Shown here piece by piece: positions 22,752 to 35,496 of a DNA stretch of 64,000 bases. A model generated the notes under the pieces. The model did no database searches and was not told the origin of the DNA. It worked only from the letters and a program-made list of their open reading frames with translations. The stretch spans positions 5,982,321 to 6,046,320 of the forward strand of contig NC_132897.1 in the NCBI RefSeq assembly GCF_030463535.1, given 5' to 3'. Numbering within the stretch: the stretch's first letter is position 1; each line of letters begins with the position of its first letter. The position numbers and the translations under genes are program-made. The DNA is from Salminus brasiliensis (lineage: Eukaryota > Chordata > Actinopteri > Characiformes > Bryconidae).

Positions 22752-22965
22752 GTACACTCTTAAAATAAAGGTTCTACAGGTGGTTCTTCGAGCAGTGCCA
22801 TAGACGAACCACTTTTGGTCCCATAGCAAACTATTTTACAATTTTTCACACTGTATAGGTTCTTCACTCTCCCAGCTCTACTACAAACATGATTCTTATG
22901 GAACCTACAGTGGTTCTTCTATGGCATCCCTCAAAGAACCATCTGAAGCCCCTTTACTTTGTGTG
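22752..22965 (+). mobile_element. MITE family C (GGTTCTTC/GAAGAACC element)
   Basis: Begins ACTCTTAAAATAAAGGTTCT and contains CATAGACGAACCACTTTTGG and GTGGTTCTTCTATGGCAT in inverted arrangement. Related copies: about 46810-46960, 55840-56030, 60555-60650 and 63440-63515 (reverse), and possibly 16143-16280. Confidence 0.7.
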
Positions 22966-23097
22966 TGTAAACTGTGTAAAGTGTATGTAAATTGTTGCTG
23001 TTGCACAAAAAAACTTGTCTTAATAAGTTTGACCAGTTTTCGACACAATTGTGATCATTATTACTAATTTTTTGTTTTCATATTTATTTTTTATTTT

Positions 23098-23462
23098 TTC
23101 CCAATTTGGTGCTGCCAATAAACCCACCTGCCCACTTGTTAGTAGCTCCCCCTAGCACTAGCAACGCTCCCGACACTAGGAGGCTAAGGACCTCCAACAC
23201 ATGCAAAGGCAGCCATTGCCGGGCAGCCATCTTTCCCAGCTCGGAGGAAAGCTCCGGGTTCCCATCTCTGATGCACCAGCTAACAGACACCTGTTCCTGA
23301 CTAACATCGCTTAGGAGTGATAAGGGTAGAGAGCGCCACCTACCCACCCACAGAGAGCACTGCTAATTGTGCCCCCTCTGACTCCAGCTGCTGATGGCAA
23401 AGCGGCATGGCTTGGGATTCGAACTCGGGATGCGACCCCTGGGCCACTGTGGCAGTGCGTTA
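23098..23462 (+). repeat. SINE-like dispersed repeat (type B), second copy
   Basis: Starts CCCAATTTGGTGCTGCC, includes CCTAGCACTAGCAACGCTCC, and ends with GGGATTCGAACTCGGGATGC and GGCCACTGTGGCAGTGCG. The GATTCGAACTC segment resembles a tRNA B box. Confidence 0.7.
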
Positions 23463-24446
23463 TGCTCCAGGATCATTTTACATTGAAAATTTAACTTAAC
23501 CATTAACAGTTAGTACGTTTTTTTCCATTCTCCTGTAAAGTTGCTGTTTGGAGATGCAAGGTTTTTTGTGTGACAGCGACGATATGCAGAAATACAATAG
23601 GACCTTATCAGTGCAACAAGCATAAGTTAGGGCTGTTTGCAATACAGAGTCTATTTTGATAAGAGTTATGCTTCATATTTTGTGAAATTGTCTTCTCAAA
23701 GCATGTCAAATTTTACATCTTCACTTTTTATAACTTCCTTTGTCTGTAATTTATTATCTGTATTCCTGAGATGCTTCCTTCTCAAGATTTTTTAACAGTT
23801 TTGTACTTGATTATTTAAAAACTGCAATCTCTTATTCAGGCAAATGTCTTTCGTGCCAGACTGATGAAACTGTGCTCCAGCTCTGTGACTCCTTTGTATT
23901 GGAACTTTTGTTAATAGTTAATAAATAATTTAAGAAAGATCCTCTTGATGTTGTCTTCTCTTCAGGCCTATGTCTGAATAAGGATGGACTGGGGGTTAGT
24001 GTTTTCGTACTTGTACAGTCAGGTGCAAATGTTTGTGCATATTTCATGGTTTTCTGATTTTCTACATGAAAATAAGACGTTAACAAATCCTCTACAGCCA
24101 TTGTTCTCAAAGTGTGGTCCGGGACCCCCCCAGGGCACCATATAGCCAATTGCCATATAGACTTAGACGCGAGACAAAAGACATATAATATTAGATATGC
24201 TATGGCAACCTTATGGTTATCACTCCAATGAAATTGGCCAATTTCCAACAATTTCTAGTACAGCGATGACCTCTTCAAGTTTGGTTTTGGTCAAAATTAT
24301 TATTTTGTGATCGCAGACCAATTGGTCTTGAAGTTCTTAAAGATTACAGTCCTCAGTAAGAATCAAATAGTGAGCCTGGACACTATGAGTAGATCAACAG
24401 AGTGATATAAACCCCTAAAAGAGTTTGTGCTTCTGTCACTCGTACA

Positions 24447-24927
24447 TACACTATTTGGACAAAAGTATTGGGACACCTGCTCTTTCATTGTTTCTTCTGA
24501 AATCAAAGGTATTACAAAAGAATTTGTCCTGCTTTTGTTGGAGTATCTGTCTCTACTGTCCAGGGAAGAAGGCTTTCTACTAGAGAGCGTTGGAGCATTG
24601 CTCCAAGGAGCATATGATTGCATTCAGCCACAAGAACGCTGTTAGTCAGTTCAGGATGTTGGTTGATTACCATCCCACCTCATCCCCAACTCCCTAACTC
24701 AAACCAAAAGTAATGGATGGAGCACCACCATCCATCATTCCAGAGAACACAGTACGTCCACTGCTCCACAGCTCAATGCCTGGGGGGCTTTATACCCCTC
24801 TATTGCCTATGCCTGGCATTAGGCAGCATGGTGCCAATAGGTTCATGTTTATCTCCTCCAGAGAGTCCTATTCTATTGGCAGTAAATGCATTTATTAGAA
24901 GGGGTGTCCGCAAACAGTTGTAGTGTA
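24447..24927 (+). mobile_element. MITE family A copy, near complete
   Basis: Left end ACACTATTTGGACAAAAGTA, then GGGACACCTGCTC, GTCCAGGGAAGAAGGCTTTC, the family core, and right end TAGTGTA. No open frame of note. Confidence 0.85.
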
Positions 24928-25119
24928 TTTAGATGTGAATAAAGTGTTACTGCTAAATTCAGCATGGTAGTCTTTGTAGAGCAGGCCCACTTGTTTATAC
25001 TTTGGAAAATCATGTAATTTGACCAGGGGTCATGATACTTTTGCACATGAACAAAAACGTTAAGCATCCGAACAACGTATGAAATGAATGACCACACTGA
25101 AATTAGAAATGGTACAATA

Positions 25120-26464
25120 TAAAAGCCATAAATTTCTTTATTTTATTTTTAGTTTTTCACCAGGACAAACCCCCATATAAGCAGGACTCGAGCCTCCTAT
25201 CCCTGAGTTAGTAAGAAAACGGAGCTTCAGGAGGTCAAAACTACCAAATCAGCATTCAGAATTATTGCATACTATCTAAAAATACAGCAAATCAATCAAC
25301 CAATCAGTCAATCAAACATTCAGATCAGCTCAAGTTATCAGAAAAATCCAAGCCTATAGTTTAATAGTTCTAGCATTAATATGATAGAGGTATAGCTTTA
25401 GGTATATATTCTTTTTTTGTGCAATTAACTAGCAAGGCAACCAGAGTTACCATAAGAGGTACGTTGTATTCGTTAAAAGAGCTGTTAGTCAGCATTACGG
25501 GCCTGATGCCAGGAGACATGCTTTCTCATTGCATGGCACATTCAAACTAATATCGAGTGGTCTTGAGTGGTCTACTGATTTTACTTTACGGATGATTCCT
25601 TCTAGTCTGCTGGGTGAACGGGCCAGACCTCAGTCAGTCAACACCTTCACTGTGGCACAGTTGTTCTGACATCTGCAATCAGGACCAGGCCTCTGGCACA
25701 CCTTACACGTTATCACGTTAAAAATCATATTTGATTCGATATCTACAGATTCTGCATGATTTCTCTAAATGATTCCTGAACGAAGCGAAGGTGGGGCTTA
25801 AAAAACTTAAACTCTGAAGCTGCAGATCTGTACAAAGGCCAGATGCTTGATCGCCCTAAACGCTGTCGTTAGCATACCCAAGCTAATCTGTAGCGTTATA
25901 AACTGTGCACTGGTTTAGTAGAAACGAAACCATCGTGTAAATGCTCCAATGGAATTTCAGGTTCTAGCTATATACAAAGTTGCATGTACAAAACAAAAGA
26001 ATTCCCCTTAACAGCCCCGTTATAAACACTGTGTACAGGTAGTTGCTTCGTGCACAAGCAGAGAAGGCCAGAGCTCGGCATTGCGGCATTGCTCGGCAAA
26101 GATTCCAGCCCTTCCCGGAGGATCACTGGAGGATGACGTCTCCCGTGTTCGAGGCCATTAAAAACCTTCTATGGCTCTTTTTTTTTTCATGCTAAGACTG
26201 AGATACGATGAATTTACAGCTCTTTGGCTGGTCCCTAGAGATCCCTAGAGTCTTAAGCAGGTGCATGCCTCATGTGAGCCCAGTTGCGGGGTCAGATAGC
26301 CCCGTCTGGCTCAGTCCACAGGTTTTCCTTCCCTCATGCAGCGTCCCAGTTCACCAGCTGGTGCTCCACCTCTCCAGCGTCCAATCCAGTCGAAAGAGAA
26401 GGCCTTGGAGGAAAGGCTTTCGCCCTCAAAGCCTCTACCGCTCTACTGAGAGTCCTGAGGGTTT
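25120..26464 (-). other. aifm3: Probable aifm3 3' UTR
   Basis: About 1.3 kb between the stop codon and the AATAAAATAAA signal, unique-looking and free of the MITEs that surround it. The extent is inferred from the polyadenylation signal only. Confidence 0.45.
25137..25147 (-). terminator. Candidate polyadenylation signals for aifm3
   Basis: The - strand reads AATAAAATAAAG here, two overlapping AATAAA hexamers about 1.3 kb downstream of the aifm3 stop codon. If used, the 3' UTR spans about 25120-26464. That interval lacks the common repeats of the window. Confidence 0.45.
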
Positions 26465-26507
26465 TCATTGTGAGCCTTTGTCTACCAACCACGACATGTC
26501 TCCTGTC
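26465..26507 (-). CDS. aifm3: aifm3 coding exon 19 (residues 586-599 and stop)
   Basis: Acceptor CTGCAG|GACAGG. Encodes [13 protein letters not shown], then TGA at 26467-26465. It matches the human C-terminus TGDMSWL but lacks the seven residues that precede it in the long human form. Confidence 0.9.
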
Positions 26508-29500
26508 CTGCAGAGGAACAGAGCAGACAGACTCACATTCAGCACATGTTCACATCATGTCAGGCCTGTCCAACAGGTCCACAACTGCCTGCATACACGG
26601 TAAAACCTATATTCACTGTAATACGAGGAAGATTGATGCATCCGTACTTGCCGTGGGTGAACATCCTTTGAAAGCACAATTCAAGACAGGACATAATTTA
26701 GTTGATAAAAGGTTAGGGGCAGTACAAGCACTGTTAGTTCAAGACCATTCAGAGTCTACAGATGTGTGGAGCAAAACTACTGATTCTCTGAATGTCTTTA
26801 ACATAGTAAAATATTGGGGATAGAAACCAGGAATCACAATTCCTACAGCACTTATTGTTGCTGTCACGCAAAAAAAACCTTGTACACTACATGTCCAAAT
26901 GTTTGTGGACACTCCTTCTAATGAATGCATTTAGGTCCTTCTTGTTTAGTTCCTGTGGAGCAGTGTTGCCAATAAAATAGGACTTTCTGGAGCAGATAAA
27001 CATGAACCTATTGGGACCATGCAGCCTAATGCCTGGCGTGGGCTAGAGAGGTATAATGCCCTCTAGCATTGAGCTGTACAGCAGTGAACCTACTGTGTTC
27101 TCTGGAATGATGATGGTGCTCAAGTCAATGCTTTTCGGATGAGGTGGGGAGTTTGGGGTGAGGTGGGATGGTGATCATTAAACATCCTGACGTCACTAAC
27201 GCTCTTGTCACTGAATGCAATCAAATCTCCACAGCAATTCTCCAAAATCTAGTTGAAAGCTTTCCCTAAATAGTAGAGAGAGTCAAGGGCACTGCTTAGG
27301 GGCCCCACCACTCTAATCATTTCATATTCAGTTAAGGCTTTTTTTAAGGGCCTCTGTCAATCATAGACCCTAATATAACCCTCTCATATGTCACCCCTGG
27401 AAACAGCTTCTCCAACAAAAGCAGGATTACAAGCTCTTATGTAATTTATTGTGGAAGAAACAATGAATGTGGAAGGTGTCCCAACACTTTTGTCTATATT
27501 TGGGATACTTTAAAATGGCAACTTTACAGGAACTTTACAGGATCCTTTTTGAGCATTTCTATTGGTCATCATGAAAATGGGATGCAATGTAAAGAACAAC
27601 AGCCAGATTCAGATTCTATCAAAAAGTGAAAACAAAAAATTCAAAAATTCAGATACAAGGTTTTGGTGTGACAGCGACAACATATGGCCGGTTAGTCATT
27701 AAATGTAATGCTGATATTAGTAAAATAGTAGTGAACCTGACGAGTTTATATTCTCAGGTACTAGACTCCTTTTCTGTGCCCTGTTAATATATGAAAATAT
27801 GTTCTAGGCGGCAAAACTGTAAGAATTATTAACAAAAACAATGTTGCGGTTTATAGTTTTATGCCAGGTAGCTTTTAGGGGCATTAACAGCTTTAAATCT
27901 CTGGTTTCTCAATGTTATTAACAACCTCGGCTCTGTAAAAGTCTCTAGAAGGACACATTTCACCTCAAATCACTCTGAATTTTAAAAAAAATGGTTGGAG
28001 CTCTTAAAACGCGGCCGTGCAGAAAAGCCTGGGACACACTTCACTGCCTCAGAGTTTAAACTAGGGGTAATTGAGTGTGCTTAATACGTTCATTGTGGTT
28101 GGGCTCTTATATGTGCAGGATTCGGAGTGTAGATGGAGAAGTGCACTTACTCCACATCGCGCTTCTTAATCGTCTTTCCAGAACCGAAGACCTCAGCGAC
28201 CCGAGACACTATAGGGTCGTAGTTCATACTGGCCACAGCTATGACCTCCTCACTCCTAGAAAAGAGGTTCATAGCTGTAAACGTTCATATGTTCGATAAT
28301 ATCTGTGTTCCACAAGCACTGAAGCCTAGGGAAATGACTGGGGGTGTGTGGTGTATGTCTCTTGTAGTTTACTCACTTTGTGTAGAAGGCCACAAATTTC
28401 AGCTCATCCAAGTCTCCCTGGATAATGACGTCATCGAAACCATCTCCATAACCTTTGAAATTCGGAACGGGTCATGAAGATAGCATCAAGAAAAGGTGGT
28501 CTCGACTCATTTTCTGCACATTTTACATAGAAGGTTGATGTTCTTTACCTGCATAGCGTATGCTTTTACCAAACATAGCAGTCCAGAAGTAAGGCACCGT
28601 TCTAACCTCGGAGGCTTTTCCCATCATGCCAAGAGCAGCAACCCTCCCTGCAGAGTAAATGAGGTGGGTTCAGCACGGGCAGTGCAGACATTTGTGTTAT
28701 GAGTAGATGATTATATATTCTGGAGGTCATTCCTTGTGGAGTTATAGAAGAATTCTGAGCTAAGGTAATGTACAAATATGGCTAACCGCATTCTCCAGAG
28801 TGATGGAGCAAGACTGAATACATAAGAATTAAGTGCTGTGATCCAGAACTCATCACTTTTATCACTCTTAAGGCTGAATGGCATCAAATCCTCACAGCAA
28901 TGGTACAACATCTAGAGCAAAGCTTTCTCAGAAAGACAAAAAGGCTGTTACTGCAGCAAAGGGGGACAAACCTCCAGTTAATTGGGGCCAGCCAGGGCCT
29001 AATGGGTAGAGAAAGTGGGCCTGGGACCAGAAGGTCACCGGCTCAATCCCCTTTTCTGGCAGGAAAGGTGGGAGGGGCCAGAAAACAGTGCCCTCTCCTC
29101 CCAGAGTAAATGAGGTGGGTTCAGCACGGGCAATGCAGACATTTGTGTTATGAGTAGATGATTCTGGAAGTCATTCCTTGTGAAGTTATAGAAGAATTCT
29201 GAGCTTCACACCGTACACCATATGCTCTGAGGAATGACCGCGGTTGTAAAAAGAAGATGTCGAGAAGAGTCCCTAAACATGTCCTCCAAGGTCTAGAAGC
29301 CCTGATCAGATCAGGAGGGTACAAGACAGGTTCAGTGGGAGAGCATGTTCTCCTTTAGCGATGTTAGCTACCTACTAGTCTAGTGATAGCAGTGTGCTTC
29401 GGATGAAATGCATGTAGGCTACTCATCAGGCTACTACTATGGCTGCATCCCAATTGCGTACTACACACTAATGCTATGTATGTATAGGGTATGCACTATA

Positions 29501-32127
29501 TGCTAATCGTACCCGTTTTGCACTAACAGGATGTGATGGTGTTGCTTTGCCAACTTACTTAATATGTCCAAATGTTTGTGGACACCCCTTCTAATGAAGG
29601 CATTCAGCTACTCTAAGTTGCACCCATTGCTGACACAGATGTGCAAATGCACACACACACACACACAGCTTGTCTAGTCCCTGTAAAGAAGTATTGCCAA
29701 TAGAATAGGACTTCCTGGAGCAGATAATCATGAAGCTTTTAGCATGTTTTTAATATGCTAGAAAGTATTAGTTACTCCATATCGATATGGTTTCCTAAAA
29801 TTTGAAAGGAACACCTAAGCATCTTTCAATGGGAACTCTATACTCCGTAATGTGAAGGACAGGCCAGTCCTGTAAGCTGTAAGGAGCTACTTCAGTGGCG
29901 TCAGTCGGTCTCCGGGCTATGTCCGAGTCTGGTATCTACTTTAGGGCACTGTATATTTGACAGACTAATCCGAGCTCCTTTTCCAGACTGAATGAGTGTA
30001 ACAGTGGAACAGTTCACAACTGGGGTCTCATTATAAAGACCTTACAGTGAATGACAGAAAGTCTGACAGGTGCTGGTTGGCTGTAGAACATACCATGGAC
30101 ATGAGCCATCTGCCAGTGGGGAATGTTCACCTTCTTATTGCCTCGTAACGCTAGCGGAAACGTTACCACATCACCACCAGCAAAGACCCCATCCACATTA
30201 GTCTGCATCATCTGAAATAGAAAGGTGAACAGGAAGATTTAACATTTTGGCATGGTAATACTGTTTAACACTGTTGGAGACACATACACTCGGGATGTAC
30301 ATACAATTAATGTACAAATATGGCTAACCGCATCTCTAATCTCTAACTCATCACTTTTATCACTCTTAAGGCTGAATGGCATCAAATCCTCACAGCAATG
30401 GTACAACATCTAGAGTAAAGCTTTCTTCGAAAGATAAAGGCTGTTACTACAGCAAAGGGGGACAAACCTCCAGTTAATTAGGGCCAGCCAGGGCCTAATG
30501 GGTAGAGAAAGTTGGCCTGGGACTGGAAGGTCACCGGCTCAATCCCCTGGTCTGGCAGAAAAGGTGGGAGAGGCCAGAAAACAGTGCCCTCTCCTCCCTT
30601 ATTTTGGAATTAGCATGCATATAGGCCCACTGACATCAACTGGGATACTCTGAGCTACTGTGCATTTCTGTCAGTATCATAGAGGCACTATACATCAAAG
30701 CCCAGCCCTAGTGATGCATATTTCAAAGGATCTTCCCTCCATGCATAAATAACATGCGACGACTGTTCTGCACCTTGTTGACGGTGATGAATCCCTTGGA
30801 GTCCATGTGCACTCCACTCTGCTTGAGAAATGCGGTGGCAGGACTTGAACCTGAAGAGACATCACAGCATATTCCACTATTAATGATTTGATAATATAGC
30901 TGGTATTGGTGCCATAGTGTTGGCATCATCCTCTCTCACCTGCACCAATGACACACACGTCTGCCCGCAGGACTTTGCCGCTTTTCAGGACCACTTCTTT
31001 TAACTGAAACAGCAAAACAAGACAAGTTCAGTGGGAGAGCATATTCTGCTTTAGCGCCGTTAGCTACCTACTGTTCTAGTAATAGCATGTGGCTAAGTAC
31101 TGGCAGTAGAATAGGACTCTCTGGAGCAGATGCCATTCCATGCCTCTAGGTGTGGACTCAAGGGGTATAAAGCCCCCCAGCACTGAGCTGTGGAGCAGCA
31201 GAACTAACTGTGTTCTCTTGAATGATTAATAGTACTCTGTCTAATACTTTTGGGATGAGTTGGAAAGTTGGGGATGTTGAGGTGGGGTGGGGTGGGGTAG
31301 GTGACATCCTGACCTCACTGAATGCAATCAAAATGTCACAGCAATGCTCCAACATTTTGTAGAAAGCCTTTTTCTGGACAGCAGAGGCATTTACTTCAAC
31401 TTGAACGAGCAGCTGTCCCAATACTTTTGTCCAAATAGTGAATAGCGAGTTTTGCTACCACCGCTGTTGCTGCATTTGCATTACTCAATTTTTTTTTTAG
31501 ATGAGGCTCCTCCCTTTCCATTTCACATTGCATTGTGGGAATTTAGTGTGACGGGTTCTGAGTATGAATCATGGATGGTTTAGTCAACTTTGAGAGCTTT
31601 GTCTATATTACATACTACACACTCAAAAAGTAGTCAGTATTACTCATTAGTATGCAATTGGGACGCACCCCTTGTCTTTAGTGTCAGGGGCACTACTTTC
31701 CCCTTGAAATGAAAAATTGAAAATTGACAGAAAATGGGCAATCGTCGCTGTTGTGCACAAACCTTGTATCTCAATTTATATCACCTTTTTGACATTATAA
31801 TCTGGCAGTTGTTCTTAATAAGGTGTGAAAATTACACAATTGCTCCAAAATGACTGTATTGTACTGTATTGTACTGTAAAGGTAAGAAGGGTTTTTTCCT
31901 TCTCCTGTAAAAATGACTTTTTGGAGATACAAGGGTTTGAATGACAGCAATGAAATCCAATTTAAGGAAAGTTGTTGGGCATAATCATACAATAGTGGTC
32001 TGTTTCCATTATAAATTTGTTCAAGAGACAGACAGAATGAAACCAAGATGGACAAACCTAGAGTGAGTGAGTGAACAATCTGGAGAGAAGCGAGAGAGAA
32101 ATGTGATTTTCTAAGGAAAGAGAGATG

Positions 32128-32161
<34 letters not shown>

Positions 32162-35100
32162 AAGAGAGAGAGCAAGAGAGAGAGCAAGAGGGAGCCTAGG
32201 GCCCATCAGGCTGAGCCCGTGTTTCTCTCACTTTCTGGATACCTGTCCATGATGCCCTCGCATCTCCGACACCTCATTCAGCATGTAGAACTTCACCCTG
32301 TTCATTTCAAACAGCTGCCACACCAGAGCACAGTCAGGTTACACAACAGCAGATCTCAACCTCCATTCACACAGTAAAAAACAATCATCAGCTACTCTAT
32401 AAATGCCCTTTCTCATCAGAATAACCAAGCTGTGAAAAGATTCATGAACAGTTAAGTCATTCCTAATTAGCTTAAATAAATAATCTTTGCTATATTTGCA
32501 ATGAATTTGACCTGACTTAACCTTTTTAAAGCAGACCTAATTGCAGTGGTGTAAGAGGCAGTGGTGGCTCAGCGGTTAGACTCATTAGATTCATTACATT
32601 CACTTCTATTCAAACCTTTAAAATCACCATTGTGGAGATACATGTTTTTGTTTTTATTTTTATAGTGACAACATATACTTATACTTATTAATTTTCCAGA
32701 CACTAAAAGGTAAAAAAGGGTGCAGGTGCACGTATTTGTCATTGTACTATTGGGCTCACTGGGCTATTGATAACAGGGTTGTGGGTTCGATTCCCGGGCT
32801 TGGCAAGCTCATGCCCACCGCTCTGGGTGTGTGTGTGTACTCACTGCCCCTAGTTCACTAGTGTGTGTGTTTTCACTACCACAGATGGGTTAAATACGGA
32901 GGACACATTTCGCTGTACAGTGACAAATACGTGCACCTTTTTTTTTACCTTTTAGTGTCTGGAAAATTAATACGTATATAAAGGTGCACATATTTGTCAC
33001 TGTACAGCAAAATGTGTCCTCCGCATTTAACCCATCTGTGGTAGTGAAAACACACACACTAGTGAACTAGGGGCAGTGAGTACAGTGAGAACACACACAC
33101 ACACACACAGAGTGGTGGGCAGCCAACTCCAGCGCCCGGGGAGCAGAGAAGGTAAATGGCCTTGCTCAAGGGCCTTGTGGTAGCTTGCCGAGCCCGGGAA
33201 TCGAACCCTGTAACAACCCTGTTATCGATAACCCTGCGCTCTAACCGCTGAGCCACCACTGAACCTATGTTGTCACTATAAAAATAAAAACAAAAACATG
33301 TATCTCCAGGATGGTGAGTTTAAAGGTTTGAATAGAAGTGAATGTAATAATGTAGTTCCAGTGATTTAGAGCATTTCTATTGGTCCATTAATCCAGCATT
33401 ATTTACACTGGGTACAGAGCATCTACAGGGCTCAACCGGACAAAAATGGAGATACGTGTTTTTATTATTATTACTATTATTATTATTATTATTATTATTA
33501 TACAGCAGTGATATAGACGTATATCCTAAAATACGTATATATATATACATATTAATATATAAAGGTATTTTAGGATATACGTCTATATCACTGCTGTATA
33601 ATAATAATAATTTTATATTATTATAATATTATAATATTATATTATATATAATATTATAATATTATATTAATAATAATAATATTAATATGTATATATATAT
33701 ACATATTAATACGTATATATATATACATATTAATATATAAAGGTATTTTAGGATATACGTCTATATCACTGCTGTATAATAATAATAATAATAATAATAA
33801 TTTTATATTATTATAATATTATAATATTATATTATATATAATATTATAATATTATATTAATAATAATAATATTAATATGTATATATATACATATTAATAC
33901 GTATATATATATACATATTAATATGTATATATATATCCTAAAATACGTATAAATATATACATATTAATATATAAAGGGACTGAATTGCTGAGACATACAA
34001 CAGTTAGTTCCGGCCCTGCGAGCTGATTGGCTGAGAGGCGTTCTGACCGCGCTGCTATTGCACCATAACGGCGCGGTATTTTCCACAAACGCTGTATCCC
34101 TCCGCGGAACGCCGTTAAACCAGGAAGTACCGTTGCTAGCTAGCTAAATGCTAAATGCCCTGAGCTAAAGTAAACAATAACGAGCTAAAACGAAACTAGA
34201 AGGAGTAAAGAATACAAATATACACACATCCATACACACACGGACCAAGAAAAATAACCGTGAGTGGGGAAACTGGAGCTGGGGAAGGAGTGAGTGGGGT
34301 TGGCACTAGCTAGCTTGTTGGGGGACTATACTTTGGCGGAAGGAATTGCTAACATTAAAATTTATTAAATGGTTCTTTTACGGTTTAATTAATTTATTTT
34401 GTACTTTATATATTTATATTTGACTGTTGAACTGTTGTATTAAAGCCATAGAAGACGAGAGGGAGTGTGTTAAGGCCTGGTATTTTATAGCTACAGTAAA
34501 ATGCCAGCTAAATAGACCTCAGTCAGTCTTCTTTGCTAATATCTTGGCTGATATTATCAGAATCTTTAAAAGTTGTAAAGTAGGAAAAAGGTCCAGCCAC
34601 AGAATCAGAAATATTTTAAATATAAGGTCAATATTCAACAGATTTCTGATGTTTTTATCAGATTTTATCTGTTGAAATTGATTCGAATGGTATACTGTAC
34701 CGATCAATGTGGTTTCATGCTCCAAAACATTGAGGTGGGTCAGTTTAACCGGAGGGTTGGACAGAAATCAGATCAGAGGCCTGCTCCGAACATGAGGAAA
34801 AATTCAGGTGGGGTTCTGTTCAGCAGCTGGTGCACACTGCGCCCTGCCCATTCAAACCACTGTACCCTGTTTGTTTGTTTTTTTTTACCCCCAAAATAAT
34901 CTCTAGATGAATTACAGTCAACATTAAGACCTAATTGTAGTGTCTGGAAAATGAATATGTATATATCGTTGCTGTCCGATGAAACGCATGTATCTCCAGA
35001 ATGGTGAGTTTACAGTGCAACATTAGTCCAACATTATTAAGAGCATCTGCAGGATACAAACAGACAAAAATGGAGACAGGGTTTTCATTGGACAGCCGTG

Positions 35101-35463
35101 ATGTAGAAGTATATCCAAAATCTCCAGAATGGTGAGTTACGTTTCTCTTAACTTTGAATGGAAGTCAATGTAATGAGTTTAGTCTAAAAGATTTAGACCA
35201 TTTCTATTGGTCCATTAGTCCAACATATATACAAACGGACAAAAATGGAGACATGGTTTTCATTGGACAGCAGCGATGTAGAAGTATATCCTGAAGTAAG
35301 TATATTATTAGTAAGTATATATCCTAAACAGAAGCCAGAGGCCTGCTCTGAACACCGATATGGGCAGCAGGTAGGTGGTTATCAGGGAATATTCACTAGG
35401 GGTTCTGTTTAGCAGGCAGTGCACACTGTGCTCTGCCCATTTTAACCACTGTATCATGTCTTT

Positions 35464-35496
<33 letters not shown>

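Noticed and set aside
26284..26823. 179-codon + strand open frame
   Set aside because: It overlaps the aifm3 last exon and 3' UTR on the opposite strand and has no recognisable domain. The - strand exon is well supported by homology and splice phase.
32773..33250. GGTTCGATTCC and GTGGCTCAGCGGTTAGAGC as functional tRNA genes
   Set aside because: These A/B boxes lie in repeated units with a shared non-tRNA body and tail, and no cloverleaf acceptor stem is seen. They are SINE heads.
34010..34200. CpG-dense stretch as a promoter of a third gene
   Set aside because: No exon, donor or conserved frame follows on either strand; it sits mid-intron beside palindromic repeats.
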